From the NCBI GenBank assembly GCA_903931945.1, contig CAIZEI010000062.1, positions 1 to 64,000 on the forward strand: a DNA stretch of 64,000 nt, in the 5' to 3' direction. Source of the stretch: an uncultured Hyphomicrobiales bacterium. GTDB lineage: Bacteria > Pseudomonadota > Alphaproteobacteria > Rhizobiales > Beijerinckiaceae. Both the position numbers and the translations under genes were made by a program. This document shows, in pieces, positions 25,115-34,063 of the stretch. The notes under the pieces are model-generated. The model made no database searches. It was not told the DNA's origin and worked only from the letters and a program-made list of their open reading frames with translations. Every line of letters starts with the position of its first letter. The stretch's first letter is position 1.

Positions 25115-27415
25115 ATGAGCGGAGCATTTCACGGACGGCGCGAGGATTTCCGCCTTGTGACCGGACAGGGCAAATACACCTCCGACTGGAATTTTCCGCA
25201 TCAGGCCTATGGCCATTTTCTGCGCGCCGACCGTGGCCATGCCGACATCCTGTCGGTCGATATTTCAGCCGCGCTGGCGTCCCCGGGCGTGCTTGCCGTT
25301 CTCACTGGCGCGGACACGACAGCGGCGGGCTTTGGCCCCGCGCCCAATATGGTGAAATTCCCCGGCAAGGGCGGCTCAAAAATGAAGCCTGTGCCACGCG
25401 AGGTCATGGCGCACAAGAAGGTCGTGTTCGTCGGACAGGAGGTCGCGCTCGTGGTGGCGGAAACCGCTGCGCAGGCGCAGGAAGCGGCTGAAAAAATCAT
25501 CGTCGATTACCACGATCTCCCTGCTGTCGTTGACGCCGAAGCGGCGCTCGAACCTGGCGCGCCTGTGATCTATCGCGAGCTCGAAAACAATCTCGCCTTC
25601 GATTTCGAATATGGCGCGCAGGCGGAAACGGACGCCGCCTTCGCCGCCGCTGCGCATGTCACCAAGCTCGCGCTCGACGCCCCGCGCATTGTTGGCAACC
25701 CGATGGAGCCGAAGGCCGCCGTGACGATCTATGACGCGGCCAAAGACGTGTACGACCTTTACTCGCCTTCGCAGGGCCTCACCGGCATGCGCGCCGGACT
25801 TTCGGTTGGAACCGGAATCCCTGAGGACAGGATCCGTGCGCACGCCCATGACGTCGGCGGCGGCTTTGGCATCCGAGGCGAGGCCTATACCGAATATCTC
25901 TCGCTGATGCTGGCTGCAAAGAAAGTCGCTCGTCCGGTCAAATGGGTTGGCACGCGCACCGAAACCTTTGTCAGCGATCATCACGGCCGCGGGGCGAAAT
26001 TGTTTGGTGAGTTGGCGATCGATCGGGACGGCAGGTTCACGGCCATGCGCATCCTCTGGATCATCAATGCGGGCGGCTATTTGTCGACGCCCGGCGCCTT
26101 CACCAATACGCTCGCGCCCTCCAGCAACATCACCAGCATTTACAAAATTCCCGCCGCGCACGGTTTGCACCGCGTTGTGCTCACGAATACGACGCCGACG
26201 ACGCCCTATCGCGGCGCGGCGCGGCCCAATGTCACCTATCTCATCGAGCGCCTCATTGATGAAGCCGCGCTCGAACTCAAGATGGACCGCGTCGAACTCC
26301 GGCGGAAAAATCTGATTGCGCGGTCTGAGTTTCCATTCAAGACAGCGACGGGCGCTGTCTATGACAGCGGCGATCCCGCTGGCCTTCTGGACGACGTTCT
26401 GTTGCATTCGGATTTTCAGCGCTTTGCCGAACGCAAGGAGGCAACGCGACAAAACGGCAAGTTGCGCGGCGCCGCCTGCTGCATTTTTATCGAGCCATCG
26501 GGCGGCGGTTCCTCGCCGCAGGAAGAAACCTTCATTAAATTCGGCGAGTCCGGCAACCCGGTCATTTACACCGTGTCCGGTCCATCCGGACAGGGCCATG
26601 AAACTGTATTTCCAGAAATTGTCGGACGCGAATTCGGCATTGCGCCGGAAAACATTACGCTGCGATTCTCCGATCCGGATGGCCCTCCGCTCAAGGGCGA
26701 TGGCACCATCGGCTCGCGGTCGTTGATGTCGCATGGGGGGTCGCTGATGCTCGCCGCACGCGAGGTGGTCAAAAAGGGTCGCGAACTCGCCGCGTCGCAT
26801 CTGGAAGCCGCCGCAGAGGATATCGAGTTCACCGATGGCCGCTATCGCGTGAAGGGCACCGATGTCTCGATCACGCTGCTCGATCTTGCGCGCAAAAGCG
26901 CAGCCAATGGCGCCAATCCTCTGGATACGATGTACGGAATGCCTGCGCCCCGCGCATTCCCCACCGGCGCGCATGTCGCCGAAGTCGAGATCGATCCCGC
27001 CACCGGCGAGGTTGAACTGATGTCCTATGTTGGCGTCGATGATTGCGGCAATGTTATCAATCACGCGCTGGCGGAAGGCCAGGTGCATGGCGGGTTGATG
27101 CAGGGCTTCGGGCAGGTTTTTGACGAAGTCTGCCTCTATGATGCGAACGGCCAGATGCTGACGGCGAGCTTTATGGACTATTGTATGCCGCGCGCGCATG
27201 AATTGAAGGGATTGAAACTCTACGACCGTCCGGTGCCCTCGCCAACCAATCCGCTTGGCGCCAAGGGCGTTGGCGAGGCCGGCGCGACAGGCTCGGTTCC
27301 GACGCTGGCCTGCGCCGTGATGGACGCGCTGCGCGATGTCGGCGTCACGCATCTCGACCTGCCCTATACGCCGGCCCGAATCTGGCGCGCAATCAGGGCG
27401 GCGGGGAAGGTTTAG
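25115..27415 (+). CDS. xanthine-oxidase-family molybdopterin subunit, CoxL form-II-like, orphan
   Basis: A 766-residue large subunit of a molybdenum hydroxylase. The loop TPYRGAARP (Y365 onwards) is like the AYRGAGR loop of form-II CoxL-type proteins, not the AYRCSFR of true CO dehydrogenase. The catalytic glutamate is E721 in AKGVGEAGATGS, and VGGGFGIRG binds the cofactor. These enzymes hydroxylate aromatic heterocycles, purines or aldehydes together with FAD and [2Fe-2S] subunits. Neither partner gene is adjacent: a helicase lies upstream and a kinase converges downstream. Activity thus requires subunits encoded elsewhere. Confidence 0.85.
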   Translation: MSGAFHGRREDFRLVTGQGKYTSDWNFPHQAYGHFLRADRGHADILSVDISAALASPGVLAVLTGADTTAAGFGPAPNMVKFPGKGGSKMKPVPREVMAHKKVVFVGQEVALVVAETAAQAQEAAEKIIVDYHDLPAVVDAEAALEPGAPVIYRELENNLAFDFEYGAQAETDAAFAAAAHVTKLALDAPRIVGNPMEPKAAVTIYDAAKDVYDLYSPSQGLTGMRAGLSVGTGIPEDRIRAHAHDVGGGFGIRGEAYTEYLSLMLAAKKVARPVKWVGTRTETFVSDHHGRGAKLFGELAIDRDGRFTAMRILWIINAGGYLSTPGAFTNTLAPSSNITSIYKIPAAHGLHRVVLTNTTPTTPYRGAARPNVTYLIERLIDEAALELKMDRVELRRKNLIARSEFPFKTATGAVYDSGDPAGLLDDVLLHSDFQRFAERKEATRQNGKLRGAACCIFIEPSGGGSSPQEETFIKFGESGNPVIYTVSGPSGQGHETVFPEIVGREFGIAPENITLRFSDPDGPPLKGDGTIGSRSLMSHGGSLMLAAREVVKKGRELAASHLEAAAEDIEFTDGRYRVKGTDVSITLLDLARKSAANGANPLDTMYGMPAPRAFPTGAHVAEVEIDPATGEVELMSYVGVDDCGNVINHALAEGQVHGGLMQGFGQVFDEVCLYDANGQMLTASFMDYCMPRAHELKGLKLYDRPVPSPTNPLGAKGVGEAGATGSVPTLACAVMDALRDVGVTHLDLPYTPARIWRAIRAAGKV

Positions 27416-27418
27416 GAC

Positions 27419-30400
27419 TCACTCCGTCAGAACGCGCGGCGCGGGGAAGGCGACTTCCACAAGCGTCCCCTCGTTCTTGCGGCTGCGGATCGAGAAGCTC
27501 GCGCGGTTGGCTTCGACGAGCGCCTTGGTCAGCGGCAGTCCCAACCCGGTGCCGGCCTGCGTGCGCGAGGTCTGCAACTGCATGAAGGGTTCCAGCGCAA
27601 TCTTCACTTCCGCATCGGTCATGCCGACGCCGGTATCCTTCACGCGCAAGACGGCGTTGCCGGAATCGGTCAGCGCTGAGGAGACAATCACCTGACCGCC
27701 GGGTTCGTTGAACTTCACAGCGTTGGACAGGAGGTTCAGCATGATCTGCCGCAGCGAGCGCTCGTCGGCGACAATTCTGGGCAGACGCGGCGCCAGCGAC
27801 ATGCGCACCACAACGCGCTCGGCCGCCGCTTGCGGCTGGATGATCGACACGCATTCCGCGACGATTCTGTTGGCGTCGACCGACGTGAAGGATAGGTCCG
27901 CCTTGCCCGCCTCGATTTTCGACAGGTCGAGCAGGTCGTTGACAAGACTCATCACATGCGCGCCTGAGGCATGGATGTCTTTCAGATAATCCTTGTAGCG
28001 CTCATTGCCGATCGGCCCCAGCCGCTCTTCCATGATGACTTCGGAAAAGCCAAGGATCGCATTCAGGGGGGTGCGGATTTCATGGCTGATTTTGGCCAGG
28101 AAATCAGACTTCATCTGGCTGGCGCGTTCAGCCTCCCGTCGCGCGTCGCGCAATTCATTCTCGGCTTTTTTCCAATGCGTCATGTCGCGCATGACCGCGC
28201 AATATTTGCGGCCATCGGCGCCCAGACTGCCAAGCGTGAGGAATATGGGGATCAGGCCGCCCTGGCTGGCGCGAGCCGTGACGTCACGCCCGTCGTTGAG
28301 CAGACTGGCGACGCCGGCAGCCTGAATTCCGGCAAAATATTCTGTCGCCGAATCCCTGCTTTCCGGCGCCAGCAGTGTCGTGAACAGTTCCCCGGCAACC
28401 TCGTTTTGCTCACAACCAAACAAGGCTTCGGCCGATCGGTTGAGCGACAGGATGCGACCGCTTTGATCGAGCACCGCGACGCCATCGGTCGCAGTGTCGA
28501 GAATGGCGTGCAATTCACGGTTCTGGGTTTCGCCCGCGCGCAACTCGGCCTCAAGCGAACGCACATGCGGCAGCAGGTCCATGTCGTTGGGTTTGCGGAA
28601 TGACATCAGCGTCGCTGGCGCGCCGTCCCAGTCGATGACGCGCAACCTCGCCTCCACCGGGATGACATCGCCGGAAGCGGTCACAACAGGAATCGATCCG
28701 CCATTGGCGGCGTTGGTCAAAGTCTCTGGCTGGCGGCCATGAAACAGACGCTCCAGCCCACCGGATTGGTGAAACAAATCCGCGGAGACAAAACCCAATG
28801 TGTCGAGCAATGCCTGATTGAGGTAGATCGGCGTTTCGAGCCGGGTGACCATTACGCCGAACGGGATTTTTTCCAGCAACATCGGGGCATTGCGACGAAC
28901 ATCGTCGTCCAGTTGGGGCGGGTTGACGTTGTCAGGGATCGCGATTTCAGCCTGCGCGACCGCATGAGGCGACTGGATTGCCGCCAGAGGCGCGTCGACC
29001 GGCGGCGCAGGCGTTTCGACCGGGTTTGCAGGGGAGACGACGACGGTCGGGATGCGGCTTTCGAAGCGCGAAATACCGTCCCGGTCGAGCGGGTCGTCTT
29101 CATCGCCGCGGGGGATTTCGAGCGTCGTTTCGGTTCGTTCCGCCGCCACCGGCGTTGCGTCACCGCTCGCAGTGTCCTGACCTTCATTGCTTGCCAGAAC
29201 ATATAAACCTTGAACCCCTTCGCCGGGATCGTTGGCGGGCGTCAGCGCTGCGTTCTTTTGCGCGAGCGCTTCGGCGTCGAGCGGTTTGGCGCCAAGCGCC
29301 CTGGCAATGTCGCTGAACGCCTTTCGCTCGTCAGGAGTCAACTCCACCGGCTGCGACGCGCTATTGGCTTGCGTTCGTGCAAAAACATCAGAAGGGGCGG
29401 ACGGCTGAAACGGGCTTTCGGCAAGCCCTTGCTTGCCGGCTGCAGTTTCGGCAAATCGATGCGGCCAGAGCGCGACGACATTGCCGCCGGATGAAAGCGA
29501 TTGCGGGGGCTCCAGCGGGGGCTCGCGTTGAATGGCCGGAGCAATTTCCGGGTCATCGCAATGCGCGACGTCTTGCGCCGGATTTTCGGCTTCAGTTTTA
29601 TTTTCAACCACTTCCGGAGTTGCATGCGCAACCTCTTCTGGAACTGGCATGGAGGCGGCAATATCCTCGCCGGGCGCGCCCTGCGGTTGCGCAGGAACAA
29701 CCGGCGGCGCAAAAGGCTCCAGGTTCTGGAATTGCACGACGCCAAAACCACGAAAGCCGTCAAAGGCGCGGGCCTTGTCGAAAGAAGGCACTCCGCCCAA
29801 CGTCACGGGAACAGCGGCGCCGGAACCGCTAATCGGCCACAGCAGATGCAACCCGCTCCAGGTTTCGCGGCGCGCCAAAGCCAGGGCGAGCAGGTCTTCG
29901 GGGTCGGCGCCCCAGCGTTTCACATGGGCCGCAAAGTCTTGTCCAATCAGGGCAGCGCTGTCGCACCCCACAACGTCGCAAAGCTGTCCCGTGATGTCAG
30001 TCAATCGGCCCGCGGCATCCGAACGCCATAAAAACCGGACCGACGGCATCTTGGCGAACCGGTTCAGGAGCTCCGCCTGCGTGTCCTCAAGCGAGCGCAA
30101 TGCGTGCGGGTCTTTTTCGTCCGCAATGGAGCGCTGCGATGCGCCCGGAAGTTCGGGTTCAAGCGCGTGGATGGATGCAGGCAAATCTGCTGGCGGCTCA
30201 GCAGGCGCTGCTTCAGAGAGCCCTGACGCCTTGTTCGAAGGGACCGGTTCGGCGGATAACACAATTGGCTGCATTGGTGGATTTGAGGCCGCTAAACGCA
30301 CGCCAAGCGCCCCCACAACCAGCAAGGGGGCGGTTCCTTCCGTCCGTCTGCACATGCAAGTCAGGATTTCCGCCTTCCGTCCAATGACGAAGCGCAGTTT

Positions 30401-30682
30401 CTCCAGCCTGACGGGCGCTCCCGGTCGCAGGATCGTCGCCAGTTCGGTCAGACGCCTTGCGCCGGGATCGCTACTCGCGAACAATGCCTGTGTGAGCGCA
30501 GCGGCGTCCTGGCGCCTGAAAAAGGCAAGCGCAGCCGGATTTGCAAAAGCGATGTCGGGCGGCGCTCCCCAGGCGGCAATGACAGGCGCGCCAGCCGCCA
30601 GCAGGCCGGCGATTGCGGGGTCCGCAAGGGCCAGTTCAATATCCCGAGGCGTCGGGAAAGCTGGGGGTGCAAGCCATTCCAT
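27419..30682 (-). CDS. soluble PAS-domain sensor histidine kinase, PdhS/PleC/DivJ-like
   Basis: A 1087-residue cytosolic kinase without membrane segments. PAS-like regions appear at about 220-330, 600-700 and 735-850, separated by a long Ala/Pro/Glu-rich linker (about 335-590) of low complexity. The dimerisation box is FLAKISHEIRTPLNAILGF with phospho-acceptor His near 867, followed by an ATPase domain (LLSNAVKFNEP, DTGVGM, GTGLGLPLTKAL). The segment LGPIGNERYKDYLKDIH is characteristic of alphaproteobacterial PdhS/PleC/DivJ kinases that act on DivK and so on CtrA. It lacks a receiver domain, so it must use a separate response regulator. Confidence 0.85.
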   Translation of the reverse strand: MEWLAPPAFPTPRDIELALADPAIAGLLAAGAPVIAAWGAPPDIAFANPAALAFFRRQDAAALTQALFASSDPGARRLTELATILRPGAPVRLEKLRFVIGRKAEILTCMCRRTEGTAPLLVVGALGVRLAASNPPMQPIVLSAEPVPSNKASGLSEAAPAEPPADLPASIHALEPELPGASQRSIADEKDPHALRSLEDTQAELLNRFAKMPSVRFLWRSDAAGRLTDITGQLCDVVGCDSAALIGQDFAAHVKRWGADPEDLLALALARRETWSGLHLLWPISGSGAAVPVTLGGVPSFDKARAFDGFRGFGVVQFQNLEPFAPPVVPAQPQGAPGEDIAASMPVPEEVAHATPEVVENKTEAENPAQDVAHCDDPEIAPAIQREPPLEPPQSLSSGGNVVALWPHRFAETAAGKQGLAESPFQPSAPSDVFARTQANSASQPVELTPDERKAFSDIARALGAKPLDAEALAQKNAALTPANDPGEGVQGLYVLASNEGQDTASGDATPVAAERTETTLEIPRGDEDDPLDRDGISRFESRIPTVVVSPANPVETPAPPVDAPLAAIQSPHAVAQAEIAIPDNVNPPQLDDDVRRNAPMLLEKIPFGVMVTRLETPIYLNQALLDTLGFVSADLFHQSGGLERLFHGRQPETLTNAANGGSIPVVTASGDVIPVEARLRVIDWDGAPATLMSFRKPNDMDLLPHVRSLEAELRAGETQNRELHAILDTATDGVAVLDQSGRILSLNRSAEALFGCEQNEVAGELFTTLLAPESRDSATEYFAGIQAAGVASLLNDGRDVTARASQGGLIPIFLTLGSLGADGRKYCAVMRDMTHWKKAENELRDARREAERASQMKSDFLAKISHEIRTPLNAILGFSEVIMEERLGPIGNERYKDYLKDIHASGAHVMSLVNDLLDLSKIEAGKADLSFTSVDANRIVAECVSIIQPQAAAERVVVRMSLAPRLPRIVADERSLRQIMLNLLSNAVKFNEPGGQVIVSSALTDSGNAVLRVKDTGVGMTDAEVKIALEPFMQLQTSRTQAGTGLGLPLTKALVEANRASFSIRSRKNEGTLVEVAFPAPRVLTE

Positions 30683-30838
30683 GATTGTTGCGAGTTTCTC
30701 CAGACGCAGGACGCAGAGCGGGAGAGGGTCCGGTAAAAGCCGACTGCTCCACTTAACAAAACCTTAACCCTGGGGACGCCTGCGGTCCATTGCGCCCGGC
30801 AACGGGTCCCCGGTTTCTTGCAAATATGATGAATCGGA

Positions 30839-30869
30839 TTGTGCATCGCACAAAAATGTTGCAATGCAA
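30839..30869. promoter_or_regulatory. two TGC/GCA inverted repeats upstream of the phasin operon (candidate PhaR operator)
   Basis: TTGTGC-ATC-GCACAA lies at 30839-30853 and TTGCA-A-TGCAA at 30859-30869, about 95-120 bases before the phasin start. PhaR repressors that control phasin genes in alphaproteobacteria bind TGC/GCA-type palindromes (CTGC-N3-4-GCAG in Paracoccus). Two adjacent sites of this type before phasin genes fit that model. Binding is inferred, and the regulator is not encoded in this window. Confidence 0.4.
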
Positions 30870-30961
30870 AAAAAAATGATGCTAATGACCATCCGTCAAG
30901 GGGATGCCGTCGTGCTGAACGTAACGTTGTCCCGCATCAGTCAGACGACAAGGAGTCCAAA

Positions 30962-31321
30962 ATGGCAAATGCATTCGAAGTTCCCGTTGAAATGCGCGAT
31001 TTCGCTGAACGCAGCGTTTCGCAAGCGCGCAAGGCGTTTGAAGGTTTCATGGCTGCCGCCCACAAGAGCGCGGAATCGCTCGATACCTCCGTCAACCCGG
31101 CCTTGAGCGGCGTCAAGGACGTTTCCTCCAAGGCCGCCAGCCTTGCCGAAAAGAACGTCACAGCCGCATTCGATCTTGCCGAGAAGCTTGTCCACGCCAA
31201 GGACTTCAATGAGGTCATGAGTCTGCAAGCCGAATATGTAAAAGCGCAGATCGCTACCGTCCAGGAGCAGGCCAAAGAACTGGGCGAGGCCATGACAAAA
31301 ATGTCGGTTGTGAAAAAGTAA
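30962..31321 (+). CDS. phasin (polyhydroxyalkanoate granule protein)
   Basis: A 119-residue, all-helical amphipathic protein of the phasin family: VPVEMRDFAERSVSQARKAFEGFM at the start and AEKNVTAAFDLAEKLVHAKDFNEVMSLQ-type helix later (AAFDLAEKLVHAKDFNEV). Phasins coat polyester storage granules. ATG 30962 follows AAGGAGTCC. The ORF can be extended to 30839, but that part is the promoter region. A second phasin begins 28 bases after its stop, so the two form an operon, closed by a strong hairpin at 31940. Confidence 0.88.
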   Translation: MANAFEVPVEMRDFAERSVSQARKAFEGFMAAAHKSAESLDTSVNPALSGVKDVSSKAASLAEKNVTAAFDLAEKLVHAKDFNEVMSLQAEYVKAQIATVQEQAKELGEAMTKMSVVKK

Positions 31322-31349
31322 GGCAACGTAATTTCAACAGGAGCGCAAG

Positions 31350-31916
31350 ATGGCAGCCGCCAAGAAAAGCACCGCTAAGCCCGCAGCCCCGGCTGCGCCG
31401 ATTGTTGCCCCCGCGCCTGCGGCCACAAAGACCGTAACGCCGGTTATGGCCGCAGCGCCGGTCGTGGCCGCAGTGCCCGCCAAGACCAAACCCACTGTTG
31501 AAGCCACTCCCGTGCAGCCATTCCCCGGCGCGCATGAGGCGCAGGAGCAGTTTCGCAAGGCCGTCGAGCAAAGCGTGACGCAATCGCGCGCCGCGTATGA
31601 GAAACTGAAGACTGCAGCCGAACAGGCCACCGGTTCGCTCGAAACAAGCTATTCGGTCGCCACCAAGGGCGTGAATTCATTGAATGCAAAGGCGATTGAC
31701 GCTTTGAAGGCGCAAGCCGACGTCACCATGGAACATATGAAATCGGTGATGGCCGCCAAGACCGTTGGCGAAGCCATCGCCCTCCAGAGCACGCACGCGC
31801 GCAAACAGTTCGAGACACTCTCGGCTCAGGCCAAAGACTTCTCGGAAATGATGCAGAAGATTGCCGTGGAAGCCACAGAGCCTCTCAAAGCGGTTTTTGG
31901 CAAAGGTTTCTCGTAA
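31350..31916 (+). CDS. second phasin with Ala/Pro-rich N-terminus
   Basis: A 188-residue phasin-family protein. Residues 1-55 are a low-complexity Ala/Pro/Lys/Thr tail, then the phasin core follows (AHEAQEQFRKAVEQSVTQSR, then KAIDALKAQADVTMEHMKSVM and ALQSTHARKQFETLSAQAKD). The tail resembles those of PhaF-like proteins that contact the nucleoid, though here it is much shorter. ATG 31350 is preceded by AGGAGCGCAAG. It is the distal gene of the phasin operon. Confidence 0.86.
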   Translation: MAAAKKSTAKPAAPAAPIVAPAPAATKTVTPVMAAAPVVAAVPAKTKPTVEATPVQPFPGAHEAQEQFRKAVEQSVTQSRAAYEKLKTAAEQATGSLETSYSVATKGVNSLNAKAIDALKAQADVTMEHMKSVMAAKTVGEAIALQSTHARKQFETLSAQAKDFSEMMQKIAVEATEPLKAVFGKGFS

Positions 31917-31939
31917 AACTCATTTGAGCCCGCCGGCAA

Positions 31940-31972
31940 GATCGCCGCGCCCCTGGCGCGGCGATCAATTTT
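31940..31972 (+). terminator. Rho-independent terminator of the phasin operon
   Basis: A perfect 12-base-pair stem (31940-31951 with 31955-31966) closed by a CCT loop is followed by AATTTT. It lies 24 bases after the second phasin stop. The very strong stem and short T run make termination here likely; being symmetric it may also serve the convergent NicO gene. Confidence 0.8.
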
Positions 31973-32048
31973 GTCAATGAGGCCAGACGCGACTGTCAGC
32001 CCCAAAGGCCAAATGAAGCGCCGGTTCAAAACGGGGGAGCGGCTGCGC

Positions 32049-33071
32049 TTATATCCCGGCCGCCGCATAGCCCAAACAGAGCGCCACGCCCAGAAACAAC
32101 ACGGCAAACGCTGCGGCCAGTTCAAACCCCCGGCCCAGCAAATCGCCCCGCCGCGAAGTGGTTCCGGTTATTCGCAGCGCCATGTTCTTGGCAAAGACCG
32201 CCATTGAAGCCAGCGCGCCTGTCGTGATCGCAGTTCCCAGAGCCATCGCGAATGTCGATGCGACCCCAGCCCAGAACAGGCCCTGCGCCAGCGAAAACAC
32301 AAGCACAATGATCGCGCCCGAACAGGGCCGCGAGCCCGCCGCCATGATCGTCAGAGCCGCCTCGCGCATGGAAAAATTGCCGCCCAGGGTCGAGGGATCC
32401 GGCATATGGAAATGCCCGCAATTGTCGTCATGCTGATGTGCGGCGTCAGCTTCGACAGCCTCGCAAACGAAGCGGGCGTTCGTCGCCATGACAGCTGCGG
32501 CGGACAGCGAAGCAGGCGGCGCATTCCATGCTTTCACAAAGGCCTGCCCCTTGCGCCAGACGAGCCAGCCGCCAAGGACCGCAACGCCCGCAAAGCTCGC
32601 CATCTCGACAAATGACGCGGCGTCACGCATCGTCGAAGCGGTCGCGCGCAACGCAAATGCGAGGATGCCGACTATGGCTATGGCGACCGCGCCTTGCAGG
32701 ATTGCGGCGAGGAAAGAAATGATCAGGCCGCGTTTCAGCGCGCGCTCATTGGCCAGCATGTAGGAGGCGACGACCGCCTTGCCATGGCCAGGCCCGGCGG
32801 CATGAAAGACGCCGTAAACAAAACTCAAACCCGCCAGCGTCCAGAATGCTGCGCCGCCATTGTGCACCGCTCGCACAGCGGCGCTCAATCCACGCTCCAT
32901 CTCAATCTGTTTTGCGATGATCCAGCCAACGAGGCCTGTGGCCTGCCCGCCGCCTTCGGTAATGCCAACGTTGAATGGGTTCCTTGCCTGCGCGAGCGCC
33001 TCGCCACACCAGGCGAACGCCAGAATCAGCCCGCAAAAGCCAAGCAACGCAATTGCGCGGCGCTGCGTCAT
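32049..33071 (-). CDS. NicO-family nickel/cobalt transporter
   Basis: A 340-residue membrane protein with about seven helices and an N-terminal signal-like helix. The metal-binding helix motif is FHAAGPGHGKAVVASYML, and a cytoplasmic His/Cys/Asp-rich loop (AAHQHDDNCGHFHMPD) lies mid-protein. NicO members (RcnA, NicT-like) move Ni2+ or Co2+; the direction cannot be fixed from sequence. It overlaps the upstream DUF1007 gene by four bases (ATGA), the standard pairing for this transporter type, so both are co-translated. Confidence 0.86.
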   Translation of the reverse strand: MTQRRAIALLGFCGLILAFAWCGEALAQARNPFNVGITEGGGQATGLVGWIIAKQIEMERGLSAAVRAVHNGGAAFWTLAGLSFVYGVFHAAGPGHGKAVVASYMLANERALKRGLIISFLAAILQGAVAIAIVGILAFALRATASTMRDAASFVEMASFAGVAVLGGWLVWRKGQAFVKAWNAPPASLSAAAVMATNARFVCEAVEADAAHQHDDNCGHFHMPDPSTLGGNFSMREAALTIMAAGSRPCSGAIIVLVFSLAQGLFWAGVASTFAMALGTAITTGALASMAVFAKNMALRITGTTSRRGDLLGRGFELAAAFAVLFLGVALCLGYAAAGI

Positions 33072-33736
33072 GGACAGGCGACCATGGCGCGATCAGCCAG
33101 ACGAAACGCAAAATCCTCGCCAGGCGAAAAATTCTCGCTCATCGCCTGATTGAGCTTTTTTTGCTCCGCTTCGTCAAGCGCATGGGGTTTGAGAATGCTC
33201 AATGAACACCCTTTGGGGCCGCCTTCGAGATTCACCGACTGGCCCTTGTCGAACGAGAAAGCGACAAAATAGCTGGGGTCGTAAACCGCGAAAGTGAATG
33301 CCTTTTTGGTCTCGGCCGGCCTGGTGAGAGGCAATGTAAAATTCAACGTCGCCACCTCGTCCTTGGGATCATAGGTCATCGAGTAATCTTTGGGGTCGTC
33401 ATATTTGACAGGCTTGCCGTTGAGTTTCCCATATGTGAAAAAGTCGAACTCCTTGAGCGATTCAACATTGGTCTGCGCAACGGGCTGTAAATCTTCAGGA
33501 GTCGGCGGTTGGCCATCCTTGCCCAGATTTGCGGTCACGAAAGCCGAATACATGTCGTCAAATGTCCAGTGGTGCCGTATCGCCACGACCTTGCCGTCGG
33601 GGCCCAGAACCGCCTCGGCCTTGACCGACACCCAGACATGGGGATGCGCCTGGGCCGCCGGCCCACCCAGCAATCCAGCCGCGCAGCCTGCAACAATCGC
33701 CAAAATATGCAAAGCGCGCATCAAACCAACTCTCAT
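33068..33736 (-). CDS. DUF1007 periplasmic protein, NicO partner
   Basis: A 222-residue exported protein: signal peptide ALHILAIVAGCAAGLLGGPAA, then AHPHVWVSVKAEAVLG at the mature N-terminus. The HPH at or near the new N-terminus resembles periplasmic metal-binding proteins. DUF1007 proteins are routinely encoded with NicO transporters and are thought to deliver metal. The start may be at 33736 or the next ATG at 33721; neither has a strong ribosome site. No cobalamin riboswitch was found in the 327 bases upstream. Confidence 0.8.
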   Translation of the reverse strand: MRVGLMRALHILAIVAGCAAGLLGGPAAQAHPHVWVSVKAEAVLGPDGKVVAIRHHWTFDDMYSAFVTANLGKDGQPPTPEDLQPVAQTNVESLKEFDFFTYGKLNGKPVKYDDPKDYSMTYDPKDEVATLNFTLPLTRPAETKKAFTFAVYDPSYFVAFSFDKGQSVNLEGGPKGCSLSILKPHALDEAEQKKLNQAMSENFSPGEDFAFRLADRAMVACP

Positions 33737-34063
33737 ATGCCGAACGACTCGCCGCGCCCACCGCCAAGAACCGGTAAAATCCGGCGCAACAATGGCGAAG
33801 GCCTATTCCCCTGTGTTCGGAAAATGGCCCCATTGCCGGCCTTGCGCAAGTGCCGGCTGGATTGGCCCGTCAGCAAACGACAATCGTATCGCAGGCCGTG
33901 ACGCAAAAGCTCCGGTCCTTTTCGCTGAACCGGCAGGCGACAATCCAGAAAATCGAAAGCGATAGCCGATCTGGTAAAATACGATTTTATTTAAAGCCGA
34001 TTTTTAAGATGATTTCCGGGATTTTTGATCGTGTTGCCACTACCGCGTATTCTGGAGGATAAA
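33737..34063. other. 327-base divergent intergenic region
   Basis: This spacer separates DUF1007 (minus) from the Mrr-like gene (plus) and must contain both promoters. The half near 33960-34050 is AT-rich (runs such as AAAATACGATTTTATTTAAAG), unlike the surrounding high-GC DNA. No gene, riboswitch or clear operator was recognised. Short ORFs here are not supported. Confidence 0.5.

Noticed and set aside
25376-27352. 658-codon open frame on the minus strand
   Set aside because: It is a shadow of the CoxL-type gene; residue composition is unnatural and no motif is present.
29532-30767. 411-codon open frame on the plus strand
   Set aside because: It is antisense to the PAS kinase linker region, where low-complexity sequence removes stops by chance.
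33737-34063. cobalamin riboswitch before the DUF1007/NicO genes
   Set aside because: Such transporters are often B12-controlled, so I looked for the B12 box and the conserved core on the minus strand and found neither.
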